Below are positions 5,415-10,495 of a DNA stretch of 10,495 nucleotides, piece by piece. Source of the DNA: Myxococcota bacterium (lineage in GTDB: Bacteria > Myxococcota_A > UBA9160 > PR03); the NCBI GenBank assembly GCA_030066475.1, contig JASJBO010000199.1, forward strand, positions 1 through 10,495. The letters are read 5' to 3'. Position numbers and translations under genes: made by a program. The notes under the pieces were generated by a model. The model searched no databases. It worked only from the letters and a program-made list of their open reading frames with translations, and was not told the origin of the DNA. The first letter of the stretch is position 1, and each line of letters starts with the position of its first letter.

Positions 5415-6878
5415 ATGGCCATCGAGATCAAGCAGCAGCTCCGACTCAGCCAGCAGCTGGTGATGACGCCCCAGCTGCAGCAGGCCATCAAGCTGCTGCA
5501 GCTGTCGAGCCTCGAGCTGGCCGACGTCGTGAACCAGGAGCTCCAGGAGAACCCGGTGCTCGAGGAGACCCTCGAGACCGAGGAGGAGCTGCCGCGCGAG
5601 GTCCAGGCCGAGAGCGAGCAGCCCCAGACCGAGCTGGCCGAGGCCCAGAGCGAAGTCCCCGAGAACCGCGAGGCCAGCGACACCGAGAAGATCGCCGACA
5701 TCGACTGGCAGAGCTACGCGGAGGCCTATCCGCAGACGGGCTTCCAGGGCGAGGGGCGCGAGGACGACGAGCGGCGCTCGTTCGAGGCCACCCTGACGCG
5801 GCGCGAGACGCTGGCCGAGCACCTCGAGTGGCAGATCCAGCTGTCGAGCTTCGAGGAGGCCGAACGGCAGGCGGCGCAGTGGATCGTCGGCAACCTCGAC
5901 GAGCACGGCTACCTGCGCGCCGATCTCGAGGAGATCGCCAAGCGCTCGGGCGTGCCGCTCGAGACCGTCGAGGCGACGCTCGGCAAGATCCAGCAGCTCG
6001 ACCCCACCGGCGTGGGAGCCCGCGACCTGCGCGAGTGCCTGCTGCTCCAGATCGACGCGCTCGAGATCGCCGACCCGCTGGTGCGCGTGCTGGTGGACGA
6101 GCACATCGACGCGCTCCAGCGGCGCGACTTCCGGGGCATCTCGCGCACGCTCGGCATCACGGTCGAGGAGGTGGGCGCCGCCGCCGACGTGATCGGCCGG
6201 CTCGAGCCGCGCCCGGGGCGGCCGTTCGGCGGCGAGGACCCGGTCTACATCGTCCCCGACATCTACGTGCACAAGGTGGGCGACGAGTTCCACGTGGTCC
6301 TGAACGAGGACGGGCTGCCGAAGCTGAAGATCAACGCCCTGTACCGCGACGTGCTGGCGCGGGGCGGGGAGGGCGTCGCCAAGGACACGCGCGACTACGT
6401 GCAGGACAAGGTGCGCGCGGCGATGTGGCTGATCAAGTCGATCCACCAGCGCCAGCGGACCATCTACAAGGTGATGCAGAGCATCATCAAGCACCAGCGC
6501 GAGTTCTTCGAGCGCGGCGTCCAGCACCTGCGGCCGCTGAACCTGCGCGACGTGGCCGAGGACATCGGCATGCACGAGTCGACCGTGAGCCGCGTCACCA
6601 CCAACAAGTACGCCCACACGCCCCAGGGCATCTTCGAGCTGAAGTTCTTCTTCAACTCGAGCATCAACCGGGTGCAGGGCGACGCGATCGCCAGCGAGAG
6701 CGTGAAGGAGAAGATCCGCCGGATCATCTCGGCCGAGGACCCGCGCCGGCCGCTCTCGGATCAGCGCATCGCCGAGATGTTGCGCAGCGGGAACATCGAC
6801 ATCGCCCGCCGCACGGTCACGAAGTATCGGGAAGCCATGAACATCCTGTCCTCGACGAAGCGAAGGCGGGTCGGCTAG
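5415..6878 (+). CDS. rpoN: RNA polymerase sigma-54 factor RpoN
   Basis: Sigma54 directs RNA polymerase to -24/-12 promoters that need AAA+ activators. The 487-residue protein has region I with the diagnostic Gln/Leu-rich start (QLRLSQQLVMTPQLQQAIKL, 8-27), an acidic region II (about 50-115), and the core-binding domain with PTGVGARDLREC. The long helix and helix-turn-helix contain LRDVAEDIGMHESTVSR (377-393). The C-terminal RpoN box ARRTVTKYRE spans 464-473; the more usual fifth-from-start pattern is ARRTVAKYRE, so there is one conservative change. Length and all regions are normal, so it should be functional. It begins 18 bases after lptB, the classical lptB-rpoN linkage. The Shine-Dalgarno region is weak. 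The next gene is ptsN, without the hpf gene usually found between them. Confidence 0.98.
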   Translation: MAIEIKQQLRLSQQLVMTPQLQQAIKLLQLSSLELADVVNQELQENPVLEETLETEEELPREVQAESEQPQTELAEAQSEVPENREASDTEKIADIDWQSYAEAYPQTGFQGEGREDDERRSFEATLTRRETLAEHLEWQIQLSSFEEAERQAAQWIVGNLDEHGYLRADLEEIAKRSGVPLETVEATLGKIQQLDPTGVGARDLRECLLLQIDALEIADPLVRVLVDEHIDALQRRDFRGISRTLGITVEEVGAAADVIGRLEPRPGRPFGGEDPVYIVPDIYVHKVGDEFHVVLNEDGLPKLKINALYRDVLARGGEGVAKDTRDYVQDKVRAAMWLIKSIHQRQRTIYKVMQSIIKHQREFFERGVQHLRPLNLRDVAEDIGMHESTVSRVTTNKYAHTPQGIFELKFFFNSSINRVQGDAIASESVKEKIRRIISAEDPRRPLSDQRIAEMLRSGNIDIARRTVTKYREAMNILSSTKRRRVG

Positions 6879-6905
6879 CCTGCGGCGGCGGGCCCGGGGT
6901 GGTGC

Positions 6906-7367
6906 ATGAAGATCACGGACATTCTCGTCAGGGATGCGGTCGTCCTCGACCTCCAGAGCTCAGCCAAGCGCGACGTGCTGGCCGAGATGGCGGGCGCCCT
7001 GGCGAGCGCCGAGCCCGAGCTCGACGAGGAGCGCCTGCTCGAGGTCCTGAGCGAGCGCGAGCGGCTCCAGAGCACCGGGATCGGCGAGTCGGTCGCGATC
7101 CCGCACGGCAAGCTGGGTGGCCTGAACCGGCTGCTCGCGTCCTTCGCGCGCTCGCGCACGGGCGTGGACTTCGAGTCGATCGACGGACAGCCCACGCACC
7201 TGTTCTTCCTGCTGGTGGTGCCCGAGCACTCGGGCGGCCAGCACCTCAAGGCGCTGGCGCGCATCTCCCGGTTCTTCCGCGACGCGACGTTCCGCAAACG
7301 TCTCCTCGAGGCCGAGACCCGCGACGAGGTCTTCCGGGCCATCGAGGAGGAAGACGCAAAGTTCTGA
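6906..7367 (+). CDS. ptsN: PTS IIA-like nitrogen regulatory protein PtsN (EIIA-Ntr)
   Basis: EIIA-Ntr is a phosphorylatable regulator of the nitrogen PTS branch that in other bacteria acts on potassium transport, sensor kinases and carbon/nitrogen balance. The 153-residue protein matches the fructose/mannitol EIIA fold. Family hallmarks include the N-terminal MKITDIL, the ERERLQSTGIGESVAIPHGK stretch with active-site His67, and HLKALARISRFFRD. Length is typical. ATG 6906 is preceded by GGGGTGG at 6896-6902. It lies 27 bases after rpoN and 10 before hprK and is most likely on the same transcript. Its natural phosphate donor would be HPr or NPr. The HPr at 9171 is the obvious local partner, although this is inference. 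Confidence 0.95.
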   Translation: MKITDILVRDAVVLDLQSSAKRDVLAEMAGALASAEPELDEERLLEVLSERERLQSTGIGESVAIPHGKLGGLNRLLASFARSRTGVDFESIDGQPTHLFFLLVVPEHSGGQHLKALARISRFFRDATFRKRLLEAETRDEVFRAIEEEDAKF

Positions 7368-7377
7368 GCGGGGACCC

Positions 7378-7899
7378 ATGGCGCGGGCCCACGGAGCGCT
7401 CGTGCAGGTGGAGGGCGAGGGCGTGCTGCTGGTCGGCCCCAGCGGCATCGGCAAGAGCGAGTGCGCCCTCGAGCTGGTGCGCCGCGGCCACCGGCTGGCA
7501 GCGGACGACGTGGTGCTGCTCTCGCGCGGCGAAGACGGCGCGCTGTGGGGCAGCGCGCCGGAGCTGATCCAGCACCACCTCGAGCTGCGCGGCGTGGGCA
7601 TCGTCTACGTGCCGGACCTGTTCGGGCCGGAGGCAGTCACCGAGCGCACGCGGGTGGGCCTGGTGTGCCGGCTCGAGGCGTGGCGGGCCGACAGGGACGT
7701 GGAGCGCCTGGGCCTGGAGCGGAGCACCGAGTGCTGGGAGGGCGTGGAGGTGCCGGCGCTGGTGCTGCCGGTGCGCCCGGCGGGCAGCCTGGCGAGCCTG
7801 GTCGAGGTGGCGGTGCGCGACCAGGCGCTGCGACGCCGCGGGCGCTCCGCGGCGGGGCGGCTCGATGCGCGCGTCCGCGCCGAGGCCGAGCGGGAATGA
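7378..7899 (+). CDS. hprK: HPr kinase/phosphorylase, short form with kinase domain only
   Basis: HprK phosphorylates and dephosphorylates the regulatory serine of HPr. This product has only 173 residues against about 310 for the usual enzyme. The N-terminal regulatory domain is missing, while the catalytic domain appears whole. His5 (RAHGALV) sits 15 residues before the Walker A loop GPSGIGKS (20-27), the spacing I recall from classical HprK. Asp43-Asp44 follow in RLAADDVV. The HprK signature region ELRGVGIVYVPDLFG is at 69-83. The C-terminal part (VGLVCRLEAW, ERLGLE, VLPVRPAGSLASLVEVA) matches the family to its end. No earlier start codon in frame gives an N-terminal domain. Short HprK forms are known in Alphaproteobacteria. 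The stop overlaps the rapZ ATG (ATGA), so the two are coupled. Its substrate HPr is encoded two genes downstream. Confidence 0.92.
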   Translation: MARAHGALVQVEGEGVLLVGPSGIGKSECALELVRRGHRLAADDVVLLSRGEDGALWGSAPELIQHHLELRGVGIVYVPDLFGPEAVTERTRVGLVCRLEAWRADRDVERLGLERSTECWEGVEVPALVLPVRPAGSLASLVEVAVRDQALRRRGRSAAGRLDARVRAEAERE

Positions 7900-8765
7900 G
7901 CGCCGAGCGGCCGCGCATCGTGTTCGTGAGCGGGCTCTCCGGCTCGGGCCGCACCACCGCGATGGGTGCGCTCGAGGACCTCGGCCTGTACGGCATCGAC
8001 AACATCCCGCCGCAGCTCATCGAGCAGGCCCTCGACCTGTGCGCCAAGGCCAGCCAGCCGATCACCGACGTCGCGCTCGCCATCGACGCCCGGGAGGAGG
8101 CGTTCCTGGCGGGCTTTCCGGCCGTGGTCGAGTCGATCCGCCGCGGCGGGTCGCGCGTCGACGTGATCTTCCTCGACTGCGCGAACCAGGTGCTCGTCAA
8201 CCGCTACCGCGAGACGCGCCGCGTGCACCCGCTGGCGCCGGGAGGGACCGTCGAGGAGGGCATCGCGCGCGAGCGCACGCTGCTCGAGGAGGTGGCCCGA
8301 CTCGCCGACCACGTGATCGACACGTCGCAGCTCAACATCCACCAGCTGCGCGACACCGTGGTGCGGCTGGTGTCGGGCCAGGCGCGCTTCGGCGTCGTGA
8401 ACCTGGTGTCCTTCGGCTATCGGTACGGCGTGCCGCCGGCCGCCGACCTGCTCTTCGACGTGCGCTTCCTGCCGAACCCCCACTTCGAGCCCGATCTGCG
8501 CCCCCAGACGGGCCTCGACGCCAAGGTGGCGGGCTTCGTGCTCGAGCACGAGCGCTCGCAGGAGCTGCTGTCGCGGCTGCGGGGGTTCCTCGACTTCCTG
8601 CTCGCCCTCTACGACGAGGAGGGCAAGGCGTATCTGACCATCGGGATCGGCTGTACCGGAGGCCGACATCGCTCGGTCGCGATCGTCGAGGCGCTGGCCG
8701 AGAGCCTGCGCGCCGAGGGCCGCGACGTGAACCTGCAGCATCGAGACGTGGAGAAGGGATCCTGA
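7896..8765 (+). CDS. rapZ: RapZ/YvcJ-family nucleotide-binding RNase adapter protein
   Basis: In E. coli RapZ senses glucosamine-6-phosphate and guides RNase E to the small RNA GlmZ; in other bacteria YvcJ has less defined roles. The 289-residue protein is full length and clearly of this family. Diagnostic segments are ALEDLGLYGIDNIPPQLIEQ, the LVNRYRETRRVHPL motif, INIHQLRD-like text at SQLNIHQLRD, LVSFGYRYGVP, DVRFLPNPHF, and the signature GIGCTGGRHRSV (250-261). The Walker A loop reads GLSGSGRT (13-20), with Arg19 in place of the usual lysine. Similar Arg variants exist in actinobacterial homologues, as I recall, so the gene need not be defective. The ATG overlaps the hprK stop, and one base separates it from the EIIA gene. 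Whether GlmZ-like RNA exists here is unknown. Confidence 0.96.
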   Translation: MSAERPRIVFVSGLSGSGRTTAMGALEDLGLYGIDNIPPQLIEQALDLCAKASQPITDVALAIDAREEAFLAGFPAVVESIRRGGSRVDVIFLDCANQVLVNRYRETRRVHPLAPGGTVEEGIARERTLLEEVARLADHVIDTSQLNIHQLRDTVVRLVSGQARFGVVNLVSFGYRYGVPPAADLLFDVRFLPNPHFEPDLRPQTGLDAKVAGFVLEHERSQELLSRLRGFLDFLLALYDEEGKAYLTIGIGCTGGRHRSVAIVEALAESLRAEGRDVNLQHRDVEKGS

Positions 8766-8766
8766 G

Positions 8767-9174
8767 ATGACCGGAGTCTTGATCGTCACCCACTATCGGC
8801 TCGGGGAGGAGTTCCTCCAGGCACTGCGCCTGATCGTGCCGGAGGGCCCGCAGTTCGAGTCCGTGTCGATCGACCCGAAGCAGTCGGTCGACGAGATGCG
8901 CGAGGCGATCGCCGAGGCGCTGCGCCGCGCCGACCAGGGCAGCGGCGTGCTGGTGCTCACCGACATGTTCGGTGGCACGCCCTCGAACATGGCGCTCTCG
9001 TTCCTGGCCGAACACCGCGTCGAGGTGGTCACCGGGCTGAACCTGCCGATGCTGATCAAGCTGGCCACCTTGACGGAGCCGAAGCCCCTCGAGGAGCTGG
9101 CGCCCTTCATCCGGGACTACGGCAAGCGCAACATCTCGGTGGCCAGCGAGATCCTGCCGGACGACGATCGGTGA
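8767..9174 (+). CDS. PTS EIIA component, mannose family
   Basis: A 135-residue single-domain EIIA of the mannose/fructose/sorbose PTS family. The active-site His9 is in LIVTHYRLGEEFL near the N-terminus. The family signature TDMFGGTPSNMAL is followed by EVVTGLNLPMLIKL, both typical. Length fits a stand-alone IIA domain. In carbohydrate uptake it would pass phosphate from HPr to a IIB subunit, but no IIB, IIC or IID gene is seen nearby. In the many proteobacteria that carry this gene next to HPr and HprK it is thought to be regulatory. The ATG lies one base after the rapZ stop, with AAGGGA just upstream. Its TGA overlaps the GTG of the HPr gene, so the pair should be translated together. Confidence 0.94.
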   Translation: MTGVLIVTHYRLGEEFLQALRLIVPEGPQFESVSIDPKQSVDEMREAIAEALRRADQGSGVLVLTDMFGGTPSNMALSFLAEHRVEVVTGLNLPMLIKLATLTEPKPLEELAPFIRDYGKRNISVASEILPDDDR

Positions 9175-9470
9175 GCGGTGGGGCGGCCTGCGAGCGCGAA
9201 TTCACGGTGCGCCACGAGCTGGGCCTCCACGCCCGCCCGGCGGGCCGCTTCGTGACGCTCGCCGCCCGCTTCGAGGCCGAGATCGAGGTGGCGCGGGGCG
9301 ACGAGTGGGTGAGCGGGCGCAGCGTGCTCTCGCTGCTGTCGCTGGCCGCCGGGCCGGGGACCCGGCTCCGGGTGCGGGCGGTGGGCGAGGACGCCGAGTC
9401 GGCGGTCGCCACGCTCGGCAGGCTCATCGAGGCGGCCGAGACGGACGATGAGGCCGGGGGCGCCGGTTGA
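9171..9470 (+). CDS. ptsH: HPr family phosphocarrier protein
   Basis: HPr is the small phosphocarrier between enzyme I and the EIIA proteins. The 99-residue product keeps both regulated sites. His20 in [13 protein letters not shown] is the phosphohistidine. Ser51 in [17 protein letters not shown] is the serine phosphorylated by HprK. They are 31 residues apart, the same spacing as His15 and Ser46 of classical HPr. Start and end are slightly longer than the usual 85-90 residues, with an acidic Gly/Ala-rich tail ([13 protein letters not shown]). GTG 9171 overlaps the EIIA stop by GTGA. The presence of hprK upstream and of Ser51 here argues that the HprK-HPr pair is active. The name ptsH is used by family; NPr-type function is an alternative. 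No enzyme I gene follows. Confidence 0.93.
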   Translation: MSGGAACEREFTVRHELGLHARPAGRFVTLAARFEAEIEVARGDEWVSGRSVLSLLSLAAGPGTRLRVRAVGEDAESAVATLGRLIEAAETDDEAGGAG

Positions 9471-9495
9471 GGCGCCCGCGGCGGTCGAATAGACT
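9467..9495 (+). promoter_or_regulatory. Putative sigma70-type promoter of metK
   Basis: TTGAGG (9467-9472) and TAGACT (9490-9495) each match four of six consensus bases and are separated by exactly 17 bases. The -35 overlaps the end of the HPr gene. The implied transcript start near 9502 would leave a leader of about 25 bases, ending in AGGGGGA at 9517-9523 before the ATG. This leader is too short for a SAM riboswitch. Prediction is from consensus only. Confidence 0.42.
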
Positions 9496-9502
9496 CCGCC
9501 GC
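9478..9502 (+). repeat. GC-rich inverted repeat between HPr and metK
   Basis: GCGGCGG (9478-9484) and CCGCCGC (9496-9502) can pair around an 11-base loop that holds the proposed -10 box of metK. No T run follows, so it is a poor intrinsic terminator. It may separate the PTS operon from metK, or be chance. Confidence 0.3.
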
Positions 9503-9526
9503 CTCGCACCAATCCCAGGGGGAACC

Positions 9527-10495
9527 ATGGCCGCCCGCTCCTTGTTCACGTCCGAATCGGTCTCGATGGGCCATCCCGACAAGATGTGCGACCAGGTGTC
9601 CGACGCGGTGCTCGACGCGCTGCTGGCGCAGGACCCCCGCTCGCGCGTCGCCTGCGAGACCGTCACGAAGACCGGCTTCGTGATGCTCGCCGGCGAGATC
9701 ACCACCGACGCCGACGTGGACTACGAGAAGCTGGTGCGCCAGGTCGTGCACGACATCGGCTACACGAACTCCGAGATGGGCTTCGACGCCTCGACCTGTG
9801 GCGTGATGGTGGCGCTCGGCCAGCAGTCGCAGGACATCGCGGTCGGTGTCAACGAGACCGAGGGGCTGCACAAGGAGCAGGGCGCGGGCGACCAGGGCAT
9901 GATGTTCGGCTACGCCTGCAACGAGACCGACGAGCTGATGCCGGCGCCCATCCTGCTGGCGCACCGGCTGATCCAGACGCAGCGCGAGCGCATGGAGTCG
10001 GGCGAGCTCGACTACCTGCGGCCCGACGCGAAGTCCCAGGTGACCGTCGAGTACGGCAGCGACGGCATGCCGGGCCGCATCGACACGGTCGTGCTCTCGA
10101 CCCAGCACAGCCCTGACGTCACCCACGAGCAGATCCGCAAGGACGTGATCGAGAAGGTCATCCGGCCCACGCTGCCGAGCGCGTGGCTCGACGACGACAC
10201 CATCTTCCACGTGAACCCGACCGGGCGCTTCGTGGTGGGCGGCCCGATGGGCGACGCCGGGCTGACCGGCCGCAAGATCATCGTGGACACCTACGGCGGC
10301 ATGGGGCGCCACGGCGGCGGCGCGTTCTCGGGCAAGGACCCCAGCAAGGTCGACCGCAGCGCGGCCTACGCGGCGCGCTGGGTCGCGAAGAACATCGTGA
10401 AGGCGGGGCTCGCCAGCCGCTGCGAGGTGCAGCTGGCCTACGCGATCGGCGTCGCGGAGCCCGTCTCGATCCGGGTCGACAGCTTCGGCACCAGC
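9527..10495 (+). CDS. metK: S-adenosylmethionine synthetase MetK (3' end beyond window)
   Basis: MetK makes S-adenosylmethionine from methionine and ATP in the cytoplasm. The frame is open from ATG 9527 to the window edge, giving 323 codons of the roughly 380-400 expected, so only the C-terminal part is missing. Clear family motifs are [20 protein letters not shown] (9-28), with the ATP-binding GHPDK at 15-19, the signature [12 protein letters not shown] (119-130), and the phosphate-binding loop [17 protein letters not shown] (262-278). The region [20 protein letters not shown] is also typical. AGGGGGA at 9517-9523 is a strong ribosome binding site. It lies 56 bases beyond HPr with its own putative promoter, and is probably a separate housekeeping unit rather than part of the PTS cluster. 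Confidence 0.97.
   Translation, partial: MAARSLFTSESVSMGHPDKMCDQVSDAVLDALLAQDPRSRVACETVTKTGFVMLAGEITTDADVDYEKLVRQVVHDIGYTNSEMGFDASTCGVMVALGQQSQDIAVGVNETEGLHKEQGAGDQGMMFGYACNETDELMPAPILLAHRLIQTQRERMESGELDYLRPDAKSQVTVEYGSDGMPGRIDTVVLSTQHSPDVTHEQIRKDVIEKVIRPTLPSAWLDDDTIFHVNPTGRFVVGGPMGDAGLTGRKIIVDTYGGMGRHGGGAFSGKDPSKVDRSAAYAARWVAKNIVKAGLASRCEVQLAYAIGVAEPVSIRVDSFGTS

Noticed and set aside
4410..6617. Long reverse-strand open frame of about 735 codons across lptA, lptB and rpoN
   Set aside because: It lies fully opposite well-recognised genes, its translation is low-complexity (Leu/Val/Asp/His/Arg runs) with no known motif, and such frames are expected in GC-rich DNA.
9471..9526. SAM riboswitch upstream of metK
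   Set aside because: The gap is only 56 bases and lacks the length and conserved cores of known SAM riboswitch classes; only a simple GC hairpin is seen.

Overview
The window is a GC-rich stretch (about 70% by eye) of a Gram-negative bacterial chromosome. Fourteen protein genes lie on the + strand, tightly packed. The core order is lptC, lptA, lptB, rpoN, ptsN, hprK, rapZ, EIIA-Man and HPr. From established knowledge, this arrangement is typical of the former Deltaproteobacteria (Desulfobacterota, Myxococcota, Bdellovibrionota and relatives). The high GC and the HprK/RapZ/EIIA-Man/HPr block suggest a GC-rich member of that group. Species-level placement is not possible from the sequence alone. 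No tRNA, rRNA, CRISPR array, insertion sequence or prophage gene was seen, and no gene-free stretch exceeds 100 bases.

Layout. (1) 74-2677: an alpha/beta hydrolase of the PAF-acetylhydrolase/dienelactone-hydrolase type, a Crp/Fnr-family regulator that abuts it, and an exported LolA-like outer-membrane lipoprotein-sorting family protein. These three look like one transcription unit. (2) 2771-3091: a small exported or anchored protein of unknown function, preceded by a 12-bp tandem repeat. (3) 3185-5396: the LPS transport genes lptC, lptA and lptB, joined by GTGA stop/start overlaps and preceded by a good sigma70-like promoter that would place the transcript start at or next to the lptC start codon. 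The lptA product carries an extra TolB-N/CsgG-like domain before its OstA domain. (4) 5415-9470: rpoN (sigma54), ptsN (EIIA-Ntr), a short HPr kinase/phosphorylase, RapZ, an EIIA of the mannose family and HPr. (5) 9527 to the end: metK, cut off by the window edge, with its own putative promoter.

How the parts work together. LptC, LptA and LptB belong to the machine that drives lipopolysaccharide from the inner to the outer membrane; LptB is the ATPase, LptC and LptA the periplasmic bridge. LptF/G and LptD/E are not in the window. RpoN plus the PTS-type proteins form a regulatory cluster. HPr has both the phosphohistidine (His20) and the HprK-target serine (Ser51). The short HprK keeps the full set of kinase motifs, and the two EIIA proteins keep their phosphorylatable histidines. 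No enzyme I gene is present here; metK sits where ptsI often follows. The cluster therefore looks like a regulatory rather than sugar-transporting PTS. No permease (EIIB/C/D) gene is visible.

Most of the window is conserved housekeeping and regulatory sequence. The departures worth a second look are the LptA fusion, the absence of hpf between rpoN and ptsN, the N-terminally reduced HprK, the Walker A lysine-to-arginine change in RapZ, the apparently cleavable signal peptide and leaderless start of lptC, and the unknown small protein.
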